From Chloroflexota bacterium (GTDB taxonomy: Bacteria > Chloroflexota > Limnocylindria > QHBO01), in contig VBJP01000059.1 in assembly GCA_005880165.1 (NCBI GenBank), positions 1 through 5,694 of the forward strand: 5,694 bases of DNA, written 5' to 3'. Made by a program: the position numbers and the translations under genes. Below the pieces are notes generated by a model. The model did no database searches, was not told the origin of the DNA, and saw only the letters and a program-made list of their open reading frames with translations. Shown one piece after another: positions 1 through 4,502 of this stretch. How positions within the stretch are numbered: the first letter of the stretch is position 1; the number at the start of each line of letters is the position of its first letter.

Positions 1-307
1 TGGCGCGACCGTTCGAGATGTGATCCAGGGTGGTCGCCATCTTCGCGACCAGCGCGGGGTTCCGGAACGTGTTGGCTCCGACCATCAGACCGATGTGCGC
101 GTGCTGCGTCGCCTCCGCCCAGGCGGCGAGGCTCAGCCAACCCTCGAACATGGGCCCGTCCGGAGAGCCGACGATCGGGTACAGGTGGTCCCAGGTCCAG
201 AGGTCGTCGTAGCCGAGGCGGTCGGCAGCGACCGCCGCCTCGCGGAACGCCGGCCAGTCCGTGTACTGGTTCCAGGCAAGCATCCCCAGCTTGATCGGCT
301 CAGCCAT
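1..307 (-). CDS. LLM class F420-dependent oxidoreductase, N-terminal part (runs off left edge)
   Basis: This is the first 102 residues of a luciferase-like (TIM-barrel) flavin or F420 oxidoreductase; the rest lies beyond the left edge. The ATG at 307 opens MAEPIKLGMLAWNQYTDWPA, followed by the family's 'WTWDHLYPI' (residues 38-45, the Asp-His pair after the second strand) and 'ANTFRNPALVAKMATTLDH' then 'SNGR' (78-101), the conserved segment that contacts the cofactor. Enzymes of this family usually pass hydride between F420H2 or FMNH2 and a small organic substrate; the substrate cannot be told from this part. The start overlaps the end of the upstream PPOX gene by 8 bases (ATGGCTGA, 300-307), and no strong Shine-Dalgarno is near, so translation is probably coupled. 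F420 rather than FMN use is inferred from family resemblance and from the PPOX neighbour. No stop or frameshift is seen inside the fragment. Confidence 0.9.
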   Translation of the reverse strand, partial: MAEPIKLGMLAWNQYTDWPAFREAAVAADRLGYDDLWTWDHLYPIVGSPDGPMFEGWLSLAAWAEATQHAHIGLMVGANTFRNPALVAKMATTLDHISNGRA

Positions 308-716
308 GCCGGATGACCTTCTCCACCTTGAGGCGGATGGTGAGCCGCCGCTGGCCGTTGAACTCGTCAGGGTCGTCGCCGTACCGGACGGCCAGCGCAC
401 GAATGTCGTCGAGCGCCCGCTCCGGGTCCTCGTCGAGCTCGACGCGGCCGTGCATGGCGATCCAGGTCAGCTCGTCCTCGAAGCAGAGGCTGGCGCGCGG
501 GTCGCCGCGCAGGTAGCGCGCCTTGGCGCGGCCCTCCTTGGTGTTCATCAGGATGGTGTCCGGCTGCTGGAGGTCCAGGTCGAACCACATGACCGACTGG
601 CTCGGAGCGCCCTGATCGGTGAGTACCGCCAGCACCGGGTAGCGCAGCTTCTCGGTGAGCCAGGCACGCAGCTCGTCGCTCAGCGTCCTCTGGACAGTCA
701 GGTCCGGATCGGTCAC
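300..716 (-). CDS. PPOX class F420-dependent oxidoreductase (pyridoxamine 5'-phosphate oxidase fold)
   Basis: A 138-residue split-barrel protein of the pyridoxamine-phosphate-oxidase-like family; the Rv1155-type branch binds F420 and reduces or oxidises small molecules in the cytoplasm. Visible marks are the first strand pair 'PVLAVLTDQGAPSQSVMWFDLD' (residues 27-48, shown in two parts by its G-P-S-Q-S-V-M-W-F core), 'MNTKEGRAKARYLRGDPRAS' (57-76), which resembles the N-T-x-x-x-R-x-K-x-R-x-L-x-x-D-P-R cofactor-binding segment, and 'GRVEL' (90-94). Length is normal for the family. An ATG lies nine codons upstream at 743, but the GTG at 716 is preferred: AGGAGAGG at 721-728 precedes it at ideal spacing, the ATG has no ribosome-binding site, and it overlaps a possible -10 box. 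The gene ends inside the start of the downstream LLM gene, so the two form an operon. Substrate unknown; F420 rather than FMN is an inference from the motif and neighbours. Confidence 0.9.
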   Translation of the reverse strand: MTDPDLTVQRTLSDELRAWLTEKLRYPVLAVLTDQGAPSQSVMWFDLDLQQPDTILMNTKEGRAKARYLRGDPRASLCFEDELTWIAMHGRVELDEDPERALDDIRALAVRYGDDPDEFNGQRRLTIRLKVEKVIRHG

Positions 717-720
717 CGCG

Positions 721-728
721 CCTCTCCT
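721..728 (-). promoter_or_regulatory. Shine-Dalgarno site deciding the GTG start of the PPOX gene
   Basis: AGGAGAGG on the minus strand lies four bases before the GTG at 716-714, with the AGGAG core seven bases from it. It is the best ribosome-binding site in the window. The in-frame ATG at 743 has nothing comparable upstream, so this site sets the PPOX start. Confidence 0.7.
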
Positions 729-741
729 GTATGGGCTTGCC

Positions 742-747
742 ATGCTA
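742..747 (-). promoter_or_regulatory. Possible -10 box for the leftward PPOX-LLM operon
   Basis: TAGCAT on the minus strand fits the TANNNT pattern of a sigma70-type -10 element. It would start transcription about 735, leaving a short leader of roughly 19 bases that contains the AGGAGAGG site before the GTG at 716. No good -35 box is visible upstream. Assigned by pattern and geometry only. Confidence 0.35.
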
Positions 748-764
748 GACCGATGGAGGCCCTC

Positions 765-778
765 GGCCGCGAACGGCC
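765..778. repeat. Short inverted repeat between divergent promoters
   Basis: GGCCG, four bases (CGAA), then CGGCC form a perfect 5-base inverted repeat, centrally placed between the leftward -10 candidate (742-747) and the rightward one (805-810). It could be an operator for a regulator acting on both units, but arms this short occur by chance in GC-rich DNA. Confidence 0.3.
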
Positions 779-804
779 TTACGGGCGGCGGACGGCCCCA
801 CGCC

Positions 805-810
805 TACACT
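805..810 (+). promoter_or_regulatory. Probable -10 box of a leaderless promoter for the LLM-cinA unit
   Basis: TACACT matches the TANNNT -10 consensus and ends seven bases before the A of the ATG at 818. A start point at the usual distance falls on or next to the ATG, so the transcript would have no leader; consistently, there is no Shine-Dalgarno before that ATG. The -35 region is weak: TTACGG at 779-784 is 20 bases away, longer than the usual 17. Leaderless genes are common in Actinomycetota and several other GC-rich phyla. Confidence 0.5.
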
Positions 811-817
811 GACCCGC

Positions 818-1663
818 ATGAAGATCGGCTTCAAGACGTCCCAGACCAACGTCGACTGGCCCACCCTGCTGGCGACCTGGGAGCTGGGAGACGAGCTACC
901 GGTCTTCGACTCGGGCTGGATCTTCGACCACTTCGTGGCGCTCGGTGCGGGTGGCGGAGGGAGCCACGAGGCGTTCGTGACGCTGGCTGCACTGTCGGCA
1001 CGGACCCGCAGGCTGCAGATCGGCCACCTCGTCCTGGGCAACACCTACCGACACCCAGCGCTGACTGCCAAGTCGGGAGCCACGATGGACCACGTGTCGG
1101 GCGGACGCTTCGTGCTGGGACTGGGTGCCGGCTGGCACGAGGAGGAGCACGAGATGTATGGGATGGACCTGCCGCCTATCGGCGAACGGATCAGCATGCT
1201 CGAGTCGGCGACGCGCCTGATCAAGGATCTGTGGCGATCACCGACCGGCGTGACGCTCGAGGCGCCACCCTACGCCCTTCGCGACGCCGTCTGCGATCCC
1301 CCACCCCTTACTGTGGGCGGACCGCCCATCTGGCTCGGAACCCAGGGCCTGCGCCGCGGCCTGCGCATCGTCGCCGAGCTGGCAGATGGCTGGAACCAGA
1401 CCGGCGATCCGGGGAGCTTCCCGGAGAAGCGCGACGCGCTGCTCCATCACTGCGAGGCGGTCGGCCGCGACCCCGGCGAGATCGCGATCAGCGCCCAGGC
1501 GTTCGTTCGCGACGGGTACGCCGCGACCCTGGAAGTCGCCGCCACGTACCTGCGCCAGGGCGCCCAGCATGTGATGCTGGTCATGCCGGCGGATCAAGGC
1601 CCGGAGGGTCTCAAACGCCTGGCCGTCGAGGTGGCAGAGCCGCTGCGCGAGCAGTTCGGATAG
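818..1663 (+). CDS. LLM class F420-dependent oxidoreductase
   Basis: A complete 281-residue luciferase-like TIM-barrel oxidoreductase, expected in the cytoplasm and using reduced F420 or flavin. Motifs in order: 'IFDHF' (residues 35-39, the Asp-His pair of the family), 'GHLVLGNTYRHPALTAK' (69-85), 'TMDHVSGGRFVLGLGAGWHE' (89-108, phosphate-binding loop region), 'PPIGERISMLE' (119-129), 'GPPIWLGTQG' (168-177) and 'ELADGWN' (187-193). These are all where they belong in F420-dependent members, and the length is within the usual 280-350 range, at the short end. The ATG at 818 has no ribosome-binding site but sits just after a -10 box, so it is likely leaderless. It resembles the partial LLM protein at 1-307 only at family level, so the two are not recent duplicates. 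The substrate cannot be predicted. The cinA-like gene follows after 7 bases on the same strand and is probably cotranscribed. Confidence 0.95.
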   Translation: MKIGFKTSQTNVDWPTLLATWELGDELPVFDSGWIFDHFVALGAGGGGSHEAFVTLAALSARTRRLQIGHLVLGNTYRHPALTAKSGATMDHVSGGRFVLGLGAGWHEEEHEMYGMDLPPIGERISMLESATRLIKDLWRSPTGVTLEAPPYALRDAVCDPPPLTVGGPPIWLGTQGLRRGLRIVAELADGWNQTGDPGSFPEKRDALLHHCEAVGRDPGEIAISAQAFVRDGYAATLEVAATYLRQGAQHVMLVMPADQGPEGLKRLAVEVAEPLREQFG

Positions 1664-1670
1664 CCGGTCG

Positions 1671-2816
1671 GTGGCGAACACCGCGCCGAAGGCCCTGCTG
1701 CTCAGCATCGGCTCCGAGCTGCTCCTCGGCGAGACGGTCGACACCAACGCTGCGTATCTCGGTCGCGAGCTTGCACGGCTTGGGGTTGACCTGCGGGCAG
1801 TCCACCAGCTTCCCGACGACCGCAAGCTCATCGCTGAGGCCTTCGCCCAGGCGCTCGCCACGTACGACGTGGTTCTCGCCACGGGAGGGCTGGGCCCAAC
1901 GCACGACGACCTGACGCGAGAGGGGCTGGCCGACGCCCTCGGCGAGGAATTGATCGAGGACGGGGAGCTTGCCGAGTGGCTCAGGGCACGCTTCGGCGGC
2001 GCGAGCCGGATGCCGGTCAGCAACCTGCGCCAGGCACTGCTCATCGCCTCCGCGCAGCCTCTCGACAACCCGGTCGGTTCGGCGCCGGGCTGGTGGGTGG
2101 AACGGGATGGCCGCGCCTTGGCACTGATGCCAGGCGTGCCGGCGGAGATGCACCGGATGTGGCACGAGCGGGTCGTCCCGCGCCTGCAGCGAGGTCTTCG
2201 GCTGCTCCCCCTGGCGATGCGGACGGTCAAGACCTTCGGCGTTGGGGAGTCCGCCGTGGCGGAGCGGCTCGGTGACCTGCTCCAGGCGCCCGGCGATGGC
2301 CTCGAGGCCGGGATCTACGCGCGTGACGACGGCGTGCACCTGCGCTTCAGCACGCGTGGAGAAGCGTCACTGCTCGACGACCCCGTGGCCCGCGCCCTCT
2401 CCGCGCTCGGCGACGACGTCTACGGGACCGATGAGCAGACGCTCCCTGGCGAGGCGATGGCGCGCCTGGGACAAGCAGGCGTCCGAAGCCTTGCCAGCCT
2501 GGAGGCCGGGACCGATGGCGCCCTGCTGGCGATCCTGGCGGCGCATGACCCGGCGGGTGGTGAGGCTCGCTACCTTGGCGGAACGCTGGTGCACGACGGG
2601 CGACCCCCGGGGCCGATGCGAGCGGATGCGCTCCTCACGGTCCGCCTGGGTGCGCACGCGGCCCTCGGCCGCAGCCGGGTGATCGTCACCCTAACGGCTC
2701 CGGCGATTGGATTCGATGCCCGCGAGGTGCGCATCCACGGTTCCGGTGCGCAGCGGCTGCGCCGGGCGGCCTTCGCCGCCCTTGATCAGGTCCGCAGGTC
2801 AGGGACCCTTGGGTGA
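1671..2816 (+). CDS. cinA: CinA-like protein with degenerate C-terminal amidohydrolase domain
   Basis: A 381-residue protein of the CinA family, which in its complete form joins a MoCF/COG1058 domain (ADP-ribose or NAD-type pyrophosphatase) to a PncC/COG1546 domain (NMN deamidase) in pyridine-nucleotide salvage. The N-terminal domain is intact: 'SIGSELLLGE' (residues 12-21), 'TNAAYL' (25-30), 'TGGLGPTHDDLTRE' (71-84), 'NPVGSAPG' (133-140), 'LMPGVPAEM' (152-160). The middle domain has 'KTFGVGES' (187-194) and 'GIYARDDGVHLRFSTRG' (214-230). The C-terminal domain is recognisable at 'SLASLEAGTDGALLAILA' (273-290) and 'YLGGTLV' (301-307), but ESCTGG is EAGTDG (278-283), so the catalytic serine is gone; the Tyr-Ser-Asn-x-x-Lys stretch and TGIAGP are also lost, and the domain is about 40 residues short. 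Total length is below the usual 410-430. I infer pyrophosphatase activity may remain while deamidase activity is lost. The GTG start at 1671 has only a weak ribosome-binding site; it lies 7 bases after the LLM stop. Confidence 0.9.
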   Translation: MANTAPKALLLSIGSELLLGETVDTNAAYLGRELARLGVDLRAVHQLPDDRKLIAEAFAQALATYDVVLATGGLGPTHDDLTREGLADALGEELIEDGELAEWLRARFGGASRMPVSNLRQALLIASAQPLDNPVGSAPGWWVERDGRALALMPGVPAEMHRMWHERVVPRLQRGLRLLPLAMRTVKTFGVGESAVAERLGDLLQAPGDGLEAGIYARDDGVHLRFSTRGEASLLDDPVARALSALGDDVYGTDEQTLPGEAMARLGQAGVRSLASLEAGTDGALLAILAAHDPAGGEARYLGGTLVHDGRPPGPMRADALLTVRLGAHAALGRSRVIVTLTAPAIGFDAREVRIHGSGAQRLRRAAFAALDQVRRSGTLG

Positions 2817-2847
2817 GGAGGCCCGTCGATCATCGGCGGCCTCCTCA
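2814..2847 (+). terminator. Hairpin terminator candidate after cinA
   Basis: TGAGGAGGCC (2814-2823) and GGCCTCCTCA (2838-2847) are perfect 10-base inverted arms around a 14-base loop; the first arm contains the cinA stop codon. The stem is strong, but no T-tract follows, so it may be a T-less terminator or an RNA 3'-end stabiliser. Being symmetrical, it could also serve transcripts arriving from the opposite strand. Confidence 0.55.
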
Positions 2848-2868
2848 TGGACTGACTAGTCGCGGGTC

Positions 2869-2891
2869 CGCGTCGCTCGCAAGGCGACGCG
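2869..2891 (-). terminator. Hairpin terminator candidate after the lipid kinase gene
   Basis: CGCGTCGC (2869-2876) and GCGACGCG (2884-2891) are perfect 8-base arms around a 7-base loop, about 30 bases past the leftward lipid kinase stop at 2923. No T-tract follows on the minus strand. A competing smaller hairpin, CGCGG-GT-CCGCG (2861-2872), overlaps it, and the palindrome GACTAGTC is at 2854-2861. The convergent gap 2817-2922 therefore holds structure but no gene. Confidence 0.45.
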
Positions 2892-2922
2892 ACGCGCAGC
2901 GTTGCACGGGATCAACGCCGCG

Positions 2923-3798
2923 TTACCAGCGGCCGATGATTCGCACCGCGGCTGGCTTGAGGTCGACCCTCCAGCGCTCGCGATACCCGATCACGTCCCC
3001 GTCGGCCTGGAGCGGAAGCAGGCGCTCATCCAGTGTTTCGATGCTGACCTGGGTCGCCGCGATGCCCCGAGCACGAGGCCTGACGTGGATGAGCCAGCGC
3101 GCGGCCTCCAGCGCCAGCTGCGGAGCTGGCCCCTCGTACACGCGCAGCATCAGGCGCCCGGCGTCGGGGCGGGCACCAGGGTTCACGACCATGCCGCGCC
3201 CGTAGAAGGGCGTGGTGCCGACCACGAGCAGCTCCATGGGTCCAGCGTGCACCGGCTTGCCGTCAGCTTCGATCCGGACGTTGTACCGATGGGTGAGCTC
3301 GGGCCAGGACCTCAGCACCGCCTCGCTCCAGCCTCGAAGGCGCCGCGCGCCAGCCTGTGCGTAGCGCTGGGCCACCACGGCATCCCAGCCCACCCCGGCG
3401 AAGAGGGCGAGACGGCCGTCGACCCGCACCAGGTCAATGGGCTTCTCCCGGCCGCTCGCCAGCAGCGCGGCGATTCCCTCCGGACTGCGCGGCAGCCGCA
3501 GCAGGTGCGCCGCGGCATTCCCGAATCCGGCCGGGATGTAGCCCAGCGCGACGTCGTGTCCGGCCGCCGCGTTGAGCGCAATGCCCAATGACCCGTCACC
3601 GCCAGCCACCACCACGGTGCGGTATGGCCCGATGCGCGCGTCCATCCATTGGCGCAGCTCGGCCTGGTCGCGTGTGGCCACGGCATGCACGTCGGCGTTC
3701 AGCACGCGTTGGGCAAGCTCAACCGTTCGCCGCGCGCGGCGAGTGCGAGCGCTGCCCGCTGCCTCGTTGACGAAGATCGCGGCCGGCGTGGGAGCCAC
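2923..3798 (-). CDS. Diacylglycerol/sphingosine-type lipid kinase (DAGK catalytic domain, YegS/BmrU-like)
   Basis: A 291-residue soluble, membrane-associating lipid kinase that would transfer phosphate from a nucleoside triphosphate to a lipid hydroxyl. Key sites: 'FVNEAAGSARTRR' (residues 9-21, the N-terminal N-x-x-x-G strand-loop), 'VVVAGGDGSLG' (62-72, the GGDGT nucleotide-binding loop), 'GYIPAGFGNAAAHLLRLP' (86-103, the second nucleotide/substrate loop), 'TPFYGRGMVVNPGARPDAGRL' in two halves (about 195-216: G-R-G-M and P-x-A-x-P-D-x-G), and 'LQADGD' (263-268, the C-terminal D-G-D/E site). Length is normal. Two motif positions differ from typical bacterial enzymes: the G-T-x-N-D loop reads GFGNA, and the N-E after GGDGT is missing (SLGIALN). 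The GTG start at 3798 is 9 bases after the lipoprotein stop, with AGGG seven bases upstream inside a palindrome. The lipid substrate cannot be told; diacylglycerol, sphingoid base and undecaprenol-like lipids are all possible. Confidence 0.92.
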   Translation of the reverse strand: MAPTPAAIFVNEAAGSARTRRARRTVELAQRVLNADVHAVATRDQAELRQWMDARIGPYRTVVVAGGDGSLGIALNAAAGHDVALGYIPAGFGNAAAHLLRLPRSPEGIAALLASGREKPIDLVRVDGRLALFAGVGWDAVVAQRYAQAGARRLRGWSEAVLRSWPELTHRYNVRIEADGKPVHAGPMELLVVGTTPFYGRGMVVNPGARPDAGRLMLRVYEGPAPQLALEAARWLIHVRPRARGIAATQVSIETLDERLLPLQADGDVIGYRERWRVDLKPAAVRIIGRW

Positions 3799-3811
3799 TA
3801 GGGCGCCCTAG
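3798..3811. repeat. Perfect 14-base palindrome spanning lipoprotein stop and lipid kinase start
   Basis: CTAGGGCGCCCTAG is identical on both strands. On the leftward mRNA it contains the UAG stop of the lipoprotein (3810-3808), the AGGG ribosome-binding site of the kinase (3809-3806) and the first G of its GUG start (3798). The RNA could fold as CUAGG-GCGC-CCUAG, hiding the ribosome-binding site until a ribosome finishing the lipoprotein opens it. As DNA it could also be a protein-binding site. Function is inference. Confidence 0.5.
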
Positions 3812-4422
3812 GGAAGATGCTGGAGCGCCTCCTCGGCGACCTTGGTGTCGTTGGTCGTCACGAAGAAGAGCAGATCGGCGGTGCCGTAGAGGTAGATCGC
3901 GGTCTTCGTGTCGGGGTCTTCCGCTCGCTGCACGTTCTTGCCGCCGACGTTCGCCGAGGTCCAGCTCATGGTGCTGCTGGTCGATCCCATTGACGTCTTG
4001 AACGCTTCGATGAGCCTCGCGTTGTCGACGCCCTCAACGCGGAACGCAAAGATGGCGCTGCCTGAGGTGCCGCTGGCGACGAAACCGAAGGCCGCCGAGA
4101 CGTCGTTGAGCGACTTGCCGACGCTGTTGAGCCAGGTCTTGAACTCCTCGTTGGAGTTGGTCGAGTTGACGAAGTCGCTGCCCTTGTAGGACGCCTTGGT
4201 GACCTTCTGCCCGCCAAGGGTGTCAGGGATGAGCGCCTCGAGCTCCTTGGCGTTGCTCGGCAGGCTGAAGGAGGGCAGCAGCTCGCTGGCGCTGGCTCCC
4301 GTGCTTGGGGTCGGGACAGGAGTCGGCGACGGGGTTGGCGTGGCCGCGCCGCTGTTGCTCGCGCAGGCGGCGAGCGTCACCGTCAGCAGGCCAGCGACCG
4401 CGAATGCTCGGAAGCGGTTCAT
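3808..4422 (-). CDS. Secreted lipoprotein of unknown function with Thr/Pro-rich linker
   Basis: A 204-residue exported protein that I cannot assign to a named family. Residues 1-20 form a lipoprotein signal: basic start MNRFR, hydrophobic stretch AFAVAGLLTVTLA, and lipobox LAAC with the lipidated Cys at 20. A Thr/Pro linker (28-39, TPTPSPTPVPTP) holds the rest away from the membrane. The mature domain (about 48-204) is mixed alpha/beta, with 'LEALIPDTLGGQKVTKASY' (61-79), an acidic-to-aromatic helix 'NEEFKTWLNSVGKSLNDVSAAF' region (91-112), 'SAIFAFRVEG' (122-131), 'ARLIEAFKTSM' (135-145) and 'IYLYGTADLLFFVTTND' (176-192); it has no cysteines and no obvious catalytic motif. A small ligand-binding or sensor role is possible but unsupported. 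The start has GGAG at 4437-4434, 11 bases off, slightly far. It precedes the lipid kinase by 9 bases and is likely cotranscribed with it. TP-rich linkers of this kind are common in Chloroflexota lipoproteins. Confidence 0.85.
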   Translation of the reverse strand: MNRFRAFAVAGLLTVTLAACASNSGAATPTPSPTPVPTPSTGASASELLPSFSLPSNAKELEALIPDTLGGQKVTKASYKGSDFVNSTNSNEEFKTWLNSVGKSLNDVSAAFGFVASGTSGSAIFAFRVEGVDNARLIEAFKTSMGSTSSTMSWTSANVGGKNVQRAEDPDTKTAIYLYGTADLLFFVTTNDTKVAEEALQHLP

Positions 4423-4475
4423 GAAGGGGCTATCTCCGGTGCGTATGGAGGACCCGCGGCGCGGGCAGCCGGCGA

Positions 4476-4481
4476 AGCATA
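4476..4481 (-). promoter_or_regulatory. Possible -10 box for the lipoprotein-lipid kinase pair
   Basis: TATGCT on the minus strand, in the 80-base gap after the dihydropyrimidinase stop, is a good -10 match. It would give a leader of roughly 45 bases carrying a small hairpin (4453-4465, CCCGC-GGC-GCGGG read on the plus strand) before the GGAG site. No clear -35 box is seen, so the pair may instead be read through from the upstream gene. Confidence 0.35.
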
Positions 4482-4502
4482 GCGGGCCGCGAGCGAGGTG
4501 TG

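Noticed and set aside
655..1914. A 419-codon open frame on the plus strand overlapping the LLM and cinA genes
   Set aside because: It runs out of frame through two clearly recognised genes, its translation is Arg/Pro/Gly-rich low-complexity sequence typical of shadow frames in GC-rich DNA, and it matches no family.
1238..2339. Long minus-strand open frames (330 and 242 codons) opposite LLM and cinA
   Set aside because: They are antisense to conserved domains, with Ser/Arg- or His/Arg-rich composition and no motifs; they are shadows of the codon bias of the real genes.
2902..3591. A 229-codon plus-strand open frame opposite the lipid kinase
   Set aside because: The minus strand here encodes the clear GGDGS and GFGN kinase motifs; the plus-strand translation shows no recognisable family.
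4453..4465. Small CCCGC-GGC-GCGGG hairpin as a terminator of the dihydropyrimidinase gene
   Set aside because: The stem is only five bases with a three-base loop and no T-tract, and it lies downstream of a likely -10 box; such hairpins are expected by chance at this GC content.
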